A stretch of 64,000 bases of DNA from Chelativorans petroleitrophicus (GTDB lineage: Bacteria > Pseudomonadota > Alphaproteobacteria > Rhizobiales > Rhizobiaceae). The DNA lies in NCBI RefSeq assembly GCF_025398195.1, contig NZ_JAODNV010000006.1, positions 110,001-174,000 of the forward strand. Reading direction: 5' to 3'. Positions within the stretch are counted from its first letter, which is position 1. Each line of letters begins with the position of its first letter. Positions 41,119 through 51,136 of this stretch are shown here, piece after piece. Under the pieces are notes generated by a model. It made no database searches. It worked only from the letters and a program-made list of their open reading frames with translations, and had not been told where the DNA came from. Made by a program: the position numbers and the translations under genes.

Positions 41119-42978
41119 ATGGAGTTTCCTGTCGAAGGCGGCGGCGAGACGGGAGCCCTCATCCAGTCGCACGATTGGGCATCGACCAGCCTCGGGCCCA
41201 TCTGCCGGTGGCCTGATTGCCTGCGCTTTGCCGTCCGTCTGATGCTTCCGGCAAGGTCTCAGATGGTCATCTTCTGGGGCCCGGAGTTTGTGGCGATCTA
41301 CAACGACGCCTATGCGGAGGTTATCGGGAACAAGCATCCAGGGGCTCTTGGCCGTCCCGCACGGGAGATCTGGACCGAGCTGTGGGGTGACCTGGGCCCT
41401 CTGCTTCAGCGCGTATACGACGAGGGCGAAACGATCTTTGCGGAGGACCGTTCTTTCCGTCTCGAGCGTTACGGATATCCCGAAGATGTCTCCTTCGACA
41501 TCTCCTATTCGCCCCTTCGGGACGAGACAAACGCCATCCGTGGCGTGATCTGCATTGTGAACGAGACGACCGATCGGGTCGAGGCGCGCCGTGCTCTGGC
41601 GAAAGCGCAGGAACGGCTCTCCTATGCGCTGAGCGCGTCCGGAATGATCGGAACCTTCGACTGGCATATTCAATCCGATGAGTTCTTTTCGGACGCCCAG
41701 TTCGCGGCGATGTTTTCCGTCGATCCCCACAGGGACACGACCAGCGTCTCGGTTATGGAATATCTGGCCAGGATTCATCCCGATGACCGCGAAAGGATCG
41801 CAGCCGCTGTCGACCACGCGATCGAGACGGGCGAGAAATACGCGCAGGAGTGCCGCTATCTGCAGCCGGACGGGACCGTGCGCTGGATAGAGGTGCGCGG
41901 GGGGATTGTCTACGATGCCTCCGGAAAGGCCGAACGGTTCGCGGGTGCGGCGGTCGATATCACCGACCGGAAGGAGCGCGAGGAGGCGTTGCACCGGCTT
42001 GCCGCCATTGTGGCCTCGTCCGAGGACGCCATCATGAGTACCGATCTGGACGTCCGGATAACGAGCTGGAACCGAGGCGCGGAGCGGCTTTACGGCTATT
42101 CGGCCGAGGAGGCGATCGGCAGGCCCGCTACATTCCTGCTGCCGGAGGACCGGGCGGACGAGGAGCCCATGATCATCGAGCGCATCCGCCGGGGCGAGCG
42201 TATCGAGACCTATGAGACCAAGCGGCGGCGCAGGGATGGGACGCTGGTGGACGTATCTCTCACCGTCTCTCCGGTTCATGATTTCTCCGGCCGGATCGTC
42301 GGCGCCTCGAAGATCGCGCGGGACATTACCGAACGCAAGAAGGCGGAGCGGCTGGAGCGCTATCTGATCGGTGAACTGAAACATCGGGTGAAAAATACCC
42401 TGGCGACGGTGCGCGCCATCGCGCGCCAGACCTTCGGCAAGGAAAGCAGCAGGGAAGTGCGCGAGGCTTTCGATGCGCGCCTGCTCTCGCTTTCCAGAGC
42501 GCACGACCTTTTGACGGCCAGGAACTGGAATGGCGCCGAGCTGTCGGCCGTCATTGCCGAGGTGCTTGCCCCTTACGAGAAGGAGCGTTTCGAGATCGCA
42601 GGGCCGGCGGTGCTGCTTCCCGCCAAGTCGGTGCTGACCTTCTCGCTGGCTCTGCACGAACTGGCGACGAACGCCGCCAAATATGGCGCCCTCTCACACT
42701 CCTCGGGCAAGGTTTCGATCACCTGGACGTTGGGCGCGGGCGCCGTCCCACAGCTTGATCTTCGCTGGGAGGAACGCGGAGGGCCCCTGGTCTCCGAGCC
42801 GGTCCAGAAGGGTTTCGGATCGAAGCTGATCGAGGAGATTTTGTCGGCGGAACTCGATGGCGAAGCGGGAATCTTTTTTGAACCGTCCGGGGTGGTGTGC
42901 AAGGTCCGCGCGCCGATGAGTGTCGATGAAGACCCGGCCGTGCCGGGCCGATCACAAGCCGCAGGCAGCGGGAGATAA
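41119..42978 (+). CDS. HWE-family sensor histidine kinase with three PAS-like domains
   Basis: A 619-aa cytoplasmic kinase with no membrane segments. An N-terminal PAS-like sensor (about 1-150; SQMVIFWGPEFVAIYNDAYAEVIG), a second PAS/PAC (about 165-290; PDGTVRWIEVRGGIVYDASGKAERFAGAAVDITDRKEREEAL) and a third (about 295-410; ITSWNRGAERLYGYSAEEAIG) precede the kinase core. The core shows the HWE H-box ELKHRVKNTLATVRAIARQTF with His422, an N-box HELATNAAKYGALS, and the WEERGGP segment that gives the family its name. The ATG at 41119 has AGGGGGAGG 9 bases upstream; two earlier in-frame ATGs are less well placed. No response regulator is adjacent, so its partner is elsewhere. Confidence 0.9.
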   Translation: MEFPVEGGGETGALIQSHDWASTSLGPICRWPDCLRFAVRLMLPARSQMVIFWGPEFVAIYNDAYAEVIGNKHPGALGRPAREIWTELWGDLGPLLQRVYDEGETIFAEDRSFRLERYGYPEDVSFDISYSPLRDETNAIRGVICIVNETTDRVEARRALAKAQERLSYALSASGMIGTFDWHIQSDEFFSDAQFAAMFSVDPHRDTTSVSVMEYLARIHPDDRERIAAAVDHAIETGEKYAQECRYLQPDGTVRWIEVRGGIVYDASGKAERFAGAAVDITDRKEREEALHRLAAIVASSEDAIMSTDLDVRITSWNRGAERLYGYSAEEAIGRPATFLLPEDRADEEPMIIERIRRGERIETYETKRRRRDGTLVDVSLTVSPVHDFSGRIVGASKIARDITERKKAERLERYLIGELKHRVKNTLATVRAIARQTFGKESSREVREAFDARLLSLSRAHDLLTARNWNGAELSAVIAEVLAPYEKERFEIAGPAVLLPAKSVLTFSLALHELATNAAKYGALSHSSGKVSITWTLGAGAVPQLDLRWEERGGPLVSEPVQKGFGSKLIEEILSAELDGEAGIFFEPSGVVCKVRAPMSVDEDPAVPGRSQAAGSGR

Positions 42979-43067
42979 AGCGGCAAGCCTTGGCTGCGCA
43001 AGTTCTTCTGCCGTTCCCGGATCCGCTTCGGCTGATGCGGCTTGCGTCCTTCGATGCTCTCACCCGT

Positions 43068-43949
43068 TTACGCCCATTTGGCGTCGGGAAGCAGATCAAG
43101 CGGAATCTTGAGATAACGCCGCCCGTTCGCCTCGGGTTCGGGCAGCCGCCCGGCATTGATATTGACCTGCAATGCGTGGAGGATCAGGCGCGGCATCGGA
43201 AGTGTCCTGTCGCGCGCTTCACGCATGCTCACGAAATTCTCGCGCCCTTCGAGCGCCGCCCGATGGATGTTTCCGGCCTTCTGTTCCGCAACGGTGCTTT
43301 CCCATCGGGGTTCGCGCCCACCTGGCTGATAGTCGTGCCCGGTAAACAGGCGCGTGTCATCCGGCAGGGCGAGGATATCCTGAATGGATTGCCAGAGTTC
43401 ACCGGCGTCCCCGCCCGGAAAGTCGGCCCGGGCCGTGCCGCCGTCGGGCATGAACAGCGTGTCGTGCACGAAAGCCGCGTCGCCGACGACATAGGTGATC
43501 GAGGCCAGCGTATGGCCGGGCGAAAACATCACCCGTGCCTCGAAGCCGCCGATTTCGAAAGTGTCGCCATCAGCAAAAAGCCTGTCCCATTGCGAGCCGT
43601 CCGCAGGCGCCTCGGGCTGGTTATAGAAGCCGTTCCAGAGCTTCTGTACCTCGGTTATCTTTTCCCCGATGGCCGTCGGGGCCCCGGTCTTTCTCTTGAG
43701 ATAGTCGGCGGCCGAGAAATGGTCGGCGTGGGGATGGGTGTCGAGGATCCACTGAACCTTATAGCCCTTCTCGGCGATGAAACGCAGGATGTGATCGGCA
43801 TTCATGGTGCCCGTCGCGCCGGAATTGGGATCATAGTCCAGCACCGGATCGATGATGGCGCAGCACCGCTTTTCCGTGTCGGCGACAACATACTGGATCG
43901 AGAAGGTTCTCTTGTCGAAGAACCCGGTGACTTCCGGCTTTCGTGTCAT
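43068..43949 (-). CDS. MBL-fold metallohydrolase, persulfide dioxygenase (ETHE1/SdoA)-like
   Basis: A 293-aa metallo-beta-lactamase-fold protein. The metal site THPHADHFSAADYLKRKTGAPTAIG (HxHxDH) lies near residues 68-93, with FSPGHTLASITYVVGDAAFVHDTLF and LFTGHDY supplying further ligands. The long insert and TFSIQYVVADTEKRCCAIIDPVLDYDP at the N-terminus match the SdoA/ETHE1-like group that oxidises glutathione persulfide to sulfite. The start at 43949 has GGGAG 6 bases upstream; nine earlier codons are unlikely. Its partner rhodanese or BigR regulator is not adjacent, so a sulfur role is from family only. Confidence 0.83.
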   Translation of the reverse strand: MTRKPEVTGFFDKRTFSIQYVVADTEKRCCAIIDPVLDYDPNSGATGTMNADHILRFIAEKGYKVQWILDTHPHADHFSAADYLKRKTGAPTAIGEKITEVQKLWNGFYNQPEAPADGSQWDRLFADGDTFEIGGFEARVMFSPGHTLASITYVVGDAAFVHDTLFMPDGGTARADFPGGDAGELWQSIQDILALPDDTRLFTGHDYQPGGREPRWESTVAEQKAGNIHRAALEGRENFVSMREARDRTLPMPRLILHALQVNINAGRLPEPEANGRRYLKIPLDLLPDAKWA

Positions 43950-44161
43950 GCCGTTCTCCCGTCCCGCTTCAAGCACAGGGAGCGTAGCAGAAGACGCTTG
44001 CGCCTTGCGAGCGCCCTCGACCGCTATCCAGTATTACGTGCGGCAGTTCTTGGGATAATAACGCCTATCAGACGGGCTGCCCGTGCTTGTTACGAGTTAT
44101 GTCCGCCGTTCGGGTGTTGCGTGTCCACCGTTCGGAGAGGGGTATACGCCGCCCGTGGTTC

Positions 44162-45835
44162 TCACTCGGGCAGCACCTGGCGGGACGACAGCGCTCTCGG
44201 ATCGATCTTCAGATCGAGGATTGCGGGGGAACCGGCTTCGAGCGCCCGCGTGAGCGCGGGGGCGAAGTCCGCCGTTCGGGTGACGGTCTCGCCATAGGCC
44301 CCATAGGCGCGGGCGAAAGCGGCGAAGTCCGGATTGCGGATGGTCGTGCCCGAGACGCGGCCCGGATATACACGCTCCTGATGCATGCGGATCGTCCCGT
44401 ACATGCCGTTGTTGACGACCAGAACCACGATATTCGCGCCGTACTGGCAGGCGGTTCCGAACTCCTGCATGGTCATTTGCAGGCAGCCGTCACCGGCGAG
44501 GCAGATCACCTGCCGGTTGGGGCAGGCGAGCTTTGCCGCCACGGCTGCGGGCAGGCCATAGCCCATGGAGCCGGAGGTCGGCGCAAGCTGCGTGCGCCAG
44601 CGCTTGTAGCGGAAATAGCGGTGAAGCCAGGTGGCGTAGTTGCCCGCGCCATTGGTGACGATGGCGTCTTCGTCGAGAGTGGCTGAAAGATGGTGGATGA
44701 CCTGTTCCATCTTCAGCTCGCCCGGTGTTTCCTGAGGCTCCTGCCAGCGCTCGTAATCCGCCCGCGCGGCCTCAAGCCAGGCGGTTCTGCGCGTCGGCTT
44801 GCCCGAGGGACGCGCGGCAAGGCGCGCCAGCACGTCGGCAGGGCGTGCGGCGATTGCCAGATCAGGCCGGTACACACGGCCGAGTTCCGATGGATCGGGA
44901 TGGATGTGAACGAGGCGCTGGCGCGGTGCCGGCACGTCGACAAGCGTGTATCCGCTGGTAGTGATCTCGCCGAGCCTTGCGCCGAGTACCAGCAGAAGAT
45001 CAGCCTCCTTCACCCGGCTGGCGAGGGCAGGGTTTATGCCGACCCCGACATCGCCCGCATAACAGGGGTGGCGGTTGTCGATGTAGTCCTGGCAGCGGAA
45101 CGAGGTTCCGACGGGAAGATCGTGCGCCTCGGCGAACCGGGCCAGATGCTCTGCCGCTTCGGCAGACCACCCGCCGCCACCCGCAATGGCCAGAGGGCGT
45201 TCCGCCTTGGCGAGTTCTTCCAGGATCATGTCCACCGCTTCGTCGGCTGTCTGGTTGAGCACGAGGGACGCGGGCGGCGCATCGGAGACCTCTGCCGTGG
45301 TCGAAAGCATGTCTTCCGGCAGCGCGAGCACCACCGGCCCGGGCCTGCCCGACTGGGCCACGTGGAAGGCTCGGCTCACATATTCGGGTATGCGCTCGGT
45401 AAGGTCGATCTCCGCCACCCATTTGGCGAGCGGGCCATACATCGCGCGATAATCCACTTCCTGGAAGGCTTCCCGGTCCCGCTGATCCCGGGCCACTTGT
45501 CCGACGAAAAGCACCATCGGCGTGGAGTCCTGAAAGGCGACATGCACGCCGGCCGAAGCATTGGTGGCGCCGGGACCCCGGGTGACGAAGGCAACGCCGG
45601 GCTTTCCGGTAAGCTTGCCGGTCGCCTCCGCCATTATCGCGGCCCCGCCTTCCTGGCGGCATATGATCGTCTGGATGCCGCTGTCATAAAGCCCGTCGAG
45701 TGCGGCAAGGTAACTTTCCCCCGGAACGCAGAACACCCGCTCGACACCTTGAAGCGCGAGCTGGTCGATCAGGATCCGGCCGCCATGACGCAGGCGGCTC
45801 GAGGTTGAAAGTTCCGTATTGGCGGCGTCAGCCAT
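44162..45835 (-). CDS. Thiamine diphosphate-dependent enzyme, acetolactate synthase-like
   Basis: A 557-aa ThDP enzyme with the three-domain order of IlvB. The pyrimidine domain has the catalytic Glu in [36 protein letters not shown]. The central domain is [17 protein letters not shown]. The diphosphate domain has [29 protein letters not shown], the GDG-N motif. No regulatory small subunit (ilvN) is adjacent, so it is probably a catabolic carboligase or decarboxylase rather than the biosynthetic AHAS. It is divergent from anmK, with 210 bases between starts. Confidence 0.87.
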   Translation of the reverse strand: MADAANTELSTSSRLRHGGRILIDQLALQGVERVFCVPGESYLAALDGLYDSGIQTIICRQEGGAAIMAEATGKLTGKPGVAFVTRGPGATNASAGVHVAFQDSTPMVLFVGQVARDQRDREAFQEVDYRAMYGPLAKWVAEIDLTERIPEYVSRAFHVAQSGRPGPVVLALPEDMLSTTAEVSDAPPASLVLNQTADEAVDMILEELAKAERPLAIAGGGGWSAEAAEHLARFAEAHDLPVGTSFRCQDYIDNRHPCYAGDVGVGINPALASRVKEADLLLVLGARLGEITTSGYTLVDVPAPRQRLVHIHPDPSELGRVYRPDLAIAARPADVLARLAARPSGKPTRRTAWLEAARADYERWQEPQETPGELKMEQVIHHLSATLDEDAIVTNGAGNYATWLHRYFRYKRWRTQLAPTSGSMGYGLPAAVAAKLACPNRQVICLAGDGCLQMTMQEFGTACQYGANIVVLVVNNGMYGTIRMHQERVYPGRVSGTTIRNPDFAAFARAYGAYGETVTRTADFAPALTRALEAGSPAILDLKIDPRALSSRQVLPE

Positions 45836-46045
45836 AAGTCTCTCCGGGTAACGTCAAATCCCTCAATATGCGTCTGCTGCCGGTTGGCTCGATGCGGCCT
45901 GTCGGCGCATATGCCTTCGCGGGCGTGCGGCGTGCGACTTTATACAATCCGACGTGTCTCTGCATCCTATGGTTTCGCTAAGGAAAGGCAGTTTGCATTG
46001 CCGCCGTCGCTGCGCCACAAATCGGCGATCACGCGGGAGAATCAC

Positions 46046-47158
46046 ATGGATCCAATCTGGGCTGCCGGTCTGATGACCGGCACCGTGCTCGACGGCAATA
46101 TCGATGTGGCGCTGCTTTCGACCGATGGCGAGACGGTTTCGCAATTCGGGCCCTACACGCTCTCGCCCTATGACGCGGAGACCCGCGCGCTGCTTGAGGA
46201 GGCGGTGATGGCGGCGCGCAAGTGGAATTTCGAGGGCCCGGAGCCGGAAATCTTCGCACGCGCCGAGGCCGCACTGACGAGGGCGCAGGCCCATGCCGTG
46301 CGGGCGCTGGTCGAGTCGAGCGGTCTCTCGCTGTCCGACATCGGCATTGTCGGCTTCCATGGCCAAACGGTGCTGCACCGTGCGCCCAGTGCGGGCCGCA
46401 TCGGCAATACACGCCAATTGGGCGACGGCGAACTGATGACCCGCATGCTTGGCGTGAAGGTTGCCTACGATTTCCGCACGGCGGATGTGCGCGCCGGCGG
46501 GCAGGGCGCGCCGCTTTCGGCATGCTACCACGCCGCGCTTCTGAAGCGTCTCGGCGCCTCGGGTGAGACGGCCGTTCTCAATCTCGGCGGCGTCGGAAAC
46601 ATCACCTGGACCGACGGCGAGCGGCTTGTCGCCTTCGACACCGGCCCCGCCAACGCGCCGATCAACGATTTCGTGCGCGCATCGGGCCACGGCGAAATGG
46701 ATGTGGACGGGCAGCTTGCACGCGCGGGCAGGGTCGATGAAGAGAGGCTGGCGAGGCTTTTGGAGCACGCCTACTTCACCGCTCCCTACCCGAAATCGCT
46801 CGATCGCTTCGATTTCTCCTCCGCCATGGCGGAAGGGTGTAGCCTGGAAGATGGTGCCGCCCTTTTGACGGCCTTTGCCGCAGCCGCCGTCGGCAAGGCG
46901 CTCGACCTGCTGCCCATGCGCCCGCGGCGGCTCATCGTCTGCGGAGGAGGGCGGCGCAACCCCGCCATCATGGAGGCGCTCGAGGCCCGTGCGCAGGTGG
47001 AGGCCGTGCCTGCCGAAGCGGTGGGATGGCGGGGTGATGCGATCGAGGCGGAGTGCTTCGCCTTTCTGGCGGTGCGGACGCTGCGCAGCCTGCCGATCAG
47101 CTTTCCGGGGACGACGGGGGTATCGCAGCCGCTTCCGGGTGGACGGGTGGCGGGGTGA
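46046..47158 (+). CDS. anmK: Anhydro-N-acetylmuramic acid kinase
   Basis: A 370-aa sugar kinase that phosphorylates and opens anhydroMurNAc released during peptidoglycan turnover, giving MurNAc 6-phosphate. [20 protein letters not shown] (ATP/sugar site), [70 protein letters not shown] and the C-terminal [15 protein letters not shown] are all family motifs. The ATG at 46046 follows GGGAGA by 5 bases; a longer frame is not needed. Its 3' end overlaps the convergent EamA gene by 62 bases. murQ is not adjacent. Confidence 0.93.
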   Translation: MDPIWAAGLMTGTVLDGNIDVALLSTDGETVSQFGPYTLSPYDAETRALLEEAVMAARKWNFEGPEPEIFARAEAALTRAQAHAVRALVESSGLSLSDIGIVGFHGQTVLHRAPSAGRIGNTRQLGDGELMTRMLGVKVAYDFRTADVRAGGQGAPLSACYHAALLKRLGASGETAVLNLGGVGNITWTDGERLVAFDTGPANAPINDFVRASGHGEMDVDGQLARAGRVDEERLARLLEHAYFTAPYPKSLDRFDFSSAMAEGCSLEDGAALLTAFAAAAVGKALDLLPMRPRRLIVCGGGRRNPAIMEALEARAQVEAVPAEAVGWRGDAIEAECFAFLAVRTLRSLPISFPGTTGVSQPLPGGRVAG

Positions 47159-48056
47159 TGGGCACTGGCCGCGGCCTGCGCGCGAACTGCACGCCGATGA
47201 AGCACGCGGTGATGATCAGCGCGCCGCCCAGCCACAGGCTGGCGTCCGGCACTTCCGAAAAGATGATGTAGCCGAAGAAGGCGGCCCACAGCAGCGCCGT
47301 GTAGTCCACGAGCGCGAAGACCGATGCCGGAAGCGAACGCAGGGCTGCGATGAACAGCAGATAGCCGAATGCGCCCAGAATCCCTAGGAGCGCCACCAGC
47401 GGCCACTGGCCGGCCGCAGGCGTCACGAAGCCGGGAACGGCAAAGGGCAGCGCGATCAGCCCCGACACGGCGGCCTGCGCGAAGGTGATCGCGGCTGCCC
47501 CTTCGTCGGCCGAGGCCGAATGCGACTTCAGCAGCACGATGCCCGTCGCATAGGTGAGCGGCGCCAGGACCGCCGCCGCCCAGGCAAGCGGGCTGGGCTC
47601 GCCCGTGGCCGAGACAGGCTCGCCTCCTGCGAAGATGATGATCATTGACCCGGCAACGCCCAGCGCGATGGCCACGCCGATGCTGCGGCCCATCGGTTCT
47701 TTAAGGAACAGCACGCTGAGAATGGCGACATAGATCGGGGCGCTCATGGCCAGCGCGGTGGCGATGGCAAGCGGCAGATGCGTCACGCCGTAGAAGAACA
47801 GGAAGGCGGTCATGCACATGACCACCGCCCTGAGCGCATGCCGTTTCAGATAGCGCGGTTTGGGCCACGCCCTGCCGGTGAACCAGATAAACAGGCCGAG
47901 CCAGACCGCCGTGCCGGCAAAGCGGAAGAAGACGATCTGTGCCGTGGTGAGCGTCGCGCCAAGATGCTTCGCCAGCGCATCCATGCCTGACAGGCCGGCG
48001 ATCCCCAGCACCGCGACAAGCAGTGCGTGCGCCGCACCGAGATTACCGTGCATCAC
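47097..48056 (-). CDS. EamA/DMT superfamily transporter
   Basis: A 319-aa membrane protein with ten hydrophobic segments in two EamA repeats. The first repeat includes [22 protein letters not shown] and [36 protein letters not shown]. The second includes [21 protein letters not shown] and [38 protein letters not shown]. The C-terminal tail is Pro-rich and soluble and is encoded within the segment that overlaps anmK. Members export amino acids or metabolites; the substrate is unknown. Confidence 0.9.
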   Translation of the reverse strand: MMHGNLGAAHALLVAVLGIAGLSGMDALAKHLGATLTTAQIVFFRFAGTAVWLGLFIWFTGRAWPKPRYLKRHALRAVVMCMTAFLFFYGVTHLPLAIATALAMSAPIYVAILSVLFLKEPMGRSIGVAIALGVAGSMIIIFAGGEPVSATGEPSPLAWAAAVLAPLTYATGIVLLKSHSASADEGAAAITFAQAAVSGLIALPFAVPGFVTPAAGQWPLVALLGILGAFGYLLFIAALRSLPASVFALVDYTALLWAAFFGYIIFSEVPDASLWLGGALIITACFIGVQFARRPRPVPITPPPVHPEAAAIPPSSPES

Positions 48057-48461
48057 CGGCCAAACCTCCTGCGTGGCGAGGTGGTGCGGCTGTTCCGCGG
48101 CAATTCTTCAAGGGTTTCGAGCACTGCCTTGTCTGCCTGCATTGGTAGAAAACTTTGCTTGAGAAACAGGCGGAGATCCTCGCGTAGCGGGTAACTCCGG
48201 CGTTTTGCTGGCCGATTCGGTGTCCCGGAGAGCCTTGCCTGAGCGTCACATGTCCGGATAGAGCCAGCCGGGCCCGCATAGCTGGCCAGGCTCGCCATCT
48301 GTTGCGATCTTCGTCCGCGCCAAGCTTTTCCCGAAAATCGGGGACAAATCCGGCATCTTGTAGTATCATATTTTTATGGCTGGGGGTTGCGGGTTCCGCG
48401 CGACCGGCCATGGCGTGCGCACCGCTGCCCTCTCCGACCACCCAACCGGGAGGGGAATGGT
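48057..48461. other. Divergent intergenic region, no gene seen
   Basis: About 405 bases lie between the starts of the EamA gene (leftward) and the DUF2189 gene (rightward). It should contain both promoters. Short frames lack ribosome sites. A small dyad CCCGAAAATCGGG near 48330-48342 and an AT-rich stretch at 48358-48376 (TTGTAGTATCATATTTTTATGG) close to the DUF2189 start were noted, but no clear -35/-10 pair was found. Confidence 0.45.
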
Positions 48462-49304
48462 ATGACGGGTTTTCATGTCATAGCGGGCGCGAGCAGAAGC
48501 ACCGCCCACCCGAAAGTACGGCAGATCAGTTTCGCGGATGTTCTCGACGCGTTGCGTCGCGGCTTCGAGGATTTCTGGGAGAAGCCGTCGCATTATGTCT
48601 TCCTGTGCCTCATCTATCCGATCGCCGGTGCGTTCCTGATCACTTGGGCTTCGACGGGAAACGCGCTGCAGATCATTTTCCCGCTTGTTGCCGGTTTCGC
48701 GCTTCTGGGGCCGGTGGCCGCTGTTGGCCTTTATGAGGTGAGCCGGCGCCGCGAGTTCGGTCTGGACGCTTCCTGGTCTCATGCCTTCGAGGTGCTGCGC
48801 TCTCCGGCCATTCCGGCCATGGTTGCGGTGGGCTTCATGCTGCTGGTGATCTTCGCCGCATGGCTTCTGGCGGCCCAGGGTCTATACACTTGGTTCTACG
48901 GCCCGACCGCGCCGGAATCCCTGTCCGGTTTTATCCTCGAGGTGCTCACCACCCGGCAGGGCTGGGCGCTGCTTATCACCGGCAATCTGGTGGGCTTCCT
49001 CTTTGCTCTTGTCGTGCTCAGCACGACCTCAGTGGCCTTCCCGCTGCTGCTTGACCGGGATTGCGGAGCCTATGCGGCCATCCAGACCTCGGCGCGCGTC
49101 ATGCTCGCCAATCCGCTGCAGATGCTCTTCTGGGGTTTGATCGTCGCCGTGCTTCTGGTGATCGGGTCCATCCCGCTTTTTGTGGGGCTTGCGGTGGTGA
49201 TCCCGGTGTTGGGGCATTCGACCTGGCATCTTTACCGGAAGACGGTGCATTCCCCGACCGCCCGCAAGCCACGCTCGCGCGGCATCCAGGAGAGGATGGT
49301 GTAG
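48462..49304 (+). CDS. DUF2189 integral membrane protein
   Basis: A 280-aa protein with about six hydrophobic segments. The N-terminal part, RQISFADVLDALRRGFEDFWEKPSHYVFLCLIYPIAGAFLITWASTGNALQIIFPLVAGFALLGPVAAVGLYEVSRRREFGLDASWSHAFEV, is the DUF2189 signature. SVAFPLLLDRDCGAYAAIQTSARVMLANPLQMLFWGLIV follows in the C-terminal half. In many proteobacteria DUF2189 genes neighbour cytochrome oxidase genes, as here, and may act in oxidase assembly; this is a context inference. GGGAGGGG lies 6 bases before the ATG at 48462. It is convergent with the cox cluster, with 12 bases between stops. Confidence 0.87.
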   Translation: MTGFHVIAGASRSTAHPKVRQISFADVLDALRRGFEDFWEKPSHYVFLCLIYPIAGAFLITWASTGNALQIIFPLVAGFALLGPVAAVGLYEVSRRREFGLDASWSHAFEVLRSPAIPAMVAVGFMLLVIFAAWLLAAQGLYTWFYGPTAPESLSGFILEVLTTRQGWALLITGNLVGFLFALVVLSTTSVAFPLLLDRDCGAYAAIQTSARVMLANPLQMLFWGLIVAVLLVIGSIPLFVGLAVVIPVLGHSTWHLYRKTVHSPTARKPRSRGIQERMV

Positions 49305-49316
49305 GCAGACCGGCTG

Positions 49317-49685
49317 TCAGCCGCCGCTGAAGACCGTTCGGGTGAAGAATGTGTAGTCGGATTCGATCGCCATGATGGCGACGAAGACGAGCACCGCAAT
49401 GGGCGGCAGGAGGATGGCGTAGGCGAGCGCCAGGCGCTCCCAGACCATGTGCATGAAGACAGCCACGATCAGTCCGGCCTTAAGCAGCATGAAGACGACG
49501 ATCAGCGTCCAGCGCAGAAGGCCCACGAAGCCGAAATAGTCGACGAGATATGAGCAGGCGCTGAGCACGAACAGCCAGAACCAGACGATCAGGTAGATGC
49601 GGATGGGGTGCTGCTGCCCTTCCGCGTGCATGGCGATGGCGGTTTGCGAGTAGCCGTGACGGGACTCTTCCACGTGGGATGGCAT
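49317..49685 (-). CDS. Cytochrome c oxidase subunit IV (prokaryotic type)
   Basis: A 122-aa protein with three membrane segments (IRIYLIVWFWLFVLSACSYLVDYF, WTLIVVFMLLKAGLIVAVFMHMVW, LALAYAILLPPIAVLVFVAIMAI). The VFMHMVWER turn is typical of the CyoD/CtaF family of small oxidase subunits that help assembly and stability. It starts 9 bases after the subunit III stop and is last in the oxidase operon. Twenty to twenty-five hydrophilic residues precede the first helix. Confidence 0.87.
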   Translation of the reverse strand: MPSHVEESRHGYSQTAIAMHAEGQQHPIRIYLIVWFWLFVLSACSYLVDYFGFVGLLRWTLIVVFMLLKAGLIVAVFMHMVWERLALAYAILLPPIAVLVFVAIMAIESDYTFFTRTVFSGG

Positions 49686-49694
49686 GGCCGTTCC

Positions 49695-50417
49695 TCACCA
49701 AAGATAGAAGAATGCGAAGATGAATACCCATACGAGATCGACGAAGTGCCAGTAGAGGCCCATGATCTCCACATGCTCGTAGTCGCCTCGGCGGCTCGTG
49801 AAGAAGCCGCGCTCGCCGCGGTCGTAGTGGCCGCGCCAGACCTTGTAGGCGACGATCAGCAGGAAGATCACGCCGAAGGTGACATGGGTGCCGTGGAAGC
49901 CGGTGATCATGAAGAAGGTGGCGCCGAACTGCGGCGCGCCCCAGGGATTGCTCCACGGGCGCACGCCCTCCGTGATGAGCTTCGTCCACTCGAAGGCCTG
50001 CATGCCGACGAAGGTGGCGCCCAGAACCGCGGTGCACAGAAGAAACACGATGGTGACAGCGCGGTTGCGCCGGTAGGCGTAGTTGACCGCCAGCGCCATG
50101 GTGCCGCTCGAGGAGATGAGCACGAAGGTCATGATCGCGATCAGCAGGAGCGGAAAGTTGGTTTCGCCGATGTGAAGCGCGAAGACTTCGCTCGTGTTCG
50201 GCCACGGCTCGACGGTCGACATGCGAACGGTCATGTAGCCGAGCAGGAAGCAGGAGAAGATGAAGGTGTCCGACAGGAGGAAGATCCACATCATGGCCTT
50301 CCCCCAGGAGGCGCTCTTGAAAGCGCGCTGATCGGAAGCCCAGTCGGCGGCCACGCCGCGCAGTCCGCTCTCGCGGGCTGCCTTTGCGCCAAAGCCGTTC
50401 AGCGTGGTCTCCGCCAT
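49695..50417 (-). CDS. Cytochrome c oxidase subunit III
   Basis: A 240-aa membrane protein of the heme-copper oxidase subunit III family with about five to six helices. ASWGKAMMWIFLLSDTFIFSCFLLGY, MTFVLISSSGTMALAVNYAY, TFVGMQAFEWTKLI, FFMITGFHGTHVTFGVIFLLIVAY and the terminal IMGLYWHFVDLVWVFIFAFFYLW are the family core, including the FHGTHV and YWHFVDLVW landmarks. The ATG at 50417 follows AGGAGG by 5 bases; a longer frame that runs into the previous gene is not real. It follows a second, shorter subunit-III-like gene by 11 bases. Confidence 0.92.
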   Translation of the reverse strand: MAETTLNGFGAKAARESGLRGVAADWASDQRAFKSASWGKAMMWIFLLSDTFIFSCFLLGYMTVRMSTVEPWPNTSEVFALHIGETNFPLLLIAIMTFVLISSSGTMALAVNYAYRRNRAVTIVFLLCTAVLGATFVGMQAFEWTKLITEGVRPWSNPWGAPQFGATFFMITGFHGTHVTFGVIFLLIVAYKVWRGHYDRGERGFFTSRRGDYEHVEIMGLYWHFVDLVWVFIFAFFYLW

Positions 50418-50428
50418 GATGACCTCCT

Positions 50429-51136
50429 TCACGTCAGCAGTTGCCGGCAGAGCGCGACAAGATCGCCGGCCCAGCCGGCGAGAAGAACGAAGACGCCCAG
50501 CCAGACGAGGAGCAGAAAGTGCCAGTAGGTGGCGCACAGTTCGACGCCGAGGCGCAGGCGCTCGTCGATCCGTTCCTCGGTCCATGCCCGGACGGTCGCG
50601 CGCGCAAGGGCGGCAAGTCCGCCCAATATGTGCAGGCCGTGTATGCCGGTCATGAGATAGAAGAAGCCGTTGGCGGGATTGGTGTCGAGAAAATAGCCGC
50701 CCGCCGTAAGCTCCCGCCAGGCGGTGAGCTGGCCGGCGAGAAAAAGCAGGCTGGCAAGCCCCGCTGCAGCGAGTGCAAGGCGCGCCACGTCAGGCCGGCC
50801 TTCGCGCACTGCACGCACCGCGAAGTGCAGCGCCAGGCTGGCAAGCACGAGAATGACGGTGTTGAACCACAGGATCCGCGGCAGGGGCGGCGACTGCCAG
50901 TCGGCATACTCCATGCGCATGAAATAGGCGCTGGCAAAGAGGGCAAAGAGGCTGGCGACAACGGCAAGGAAGATGCCGAGGCCGATCTTGGCCGTCGGCA
51001 TGTGGGAGACGTCCGTCTCGGGTAGGGCCGTGTGGACGCCGTACTCCAGCCAGGGCTTTGCCAGCACTCGTTGCTGGAGAAGCCACCAGAAGGAGAAGCC
51101 GGCCACCACCACAATGAGGACGAGGATGACGCTCAT
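50429..51136 (-). CDS. Second cytochrome c oxidase subunit III-like protein
   Basis: A 235-aa membrane protein. An N-terminal helix VILVLIVVVAGFSFWWLLQQR is followed by a subunit III-like domain: IGLGIFLAVVASLFALFASAYFMRMEY, ILWFNTVILVLASLALHFAVRA, FFYLMTGIHGLHILGGLAALA and CATYWHFLLLVWLGVFVLLAG. The GIHGLHILGG and YWHFLLLVWL motifs match subunit III. The start at 51136 overlaps the subunit I stop (ATGA). Two subunit III homologues in one oxidase operon recalls the alternative CoxMNOP oxidase of Bradyrhizobium. Confidence 0.85.
   Translation of the reverse strand: MSVILVLIVVVAGFSFWWLLQQRVLAKPWLEYGVHTALPETDVSHMPTAKIGLGIFLAVVASLFALFASAYFMRMEYADWQSPPLPRILWFNTVILVLASLALHFAVRAVREGRPDVARLALAAAGLASLLFLAGQLTAWRELTAGGYFLDTNPANGFFYLMTGIHGLHILGGLAALARATVRAWTEERIDERLRLGVELCATYWHFLLLVWLGVFVLLAGWAGDLVALCRQLLT

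Noticed and set aside
40918-42657. 579-codon leftward frame
   Set aside because: It lies opposite the HWE kinase, whose PAS, H-box and N-box motifs are clear; long antisense frames are expected in GC-rich DNA.
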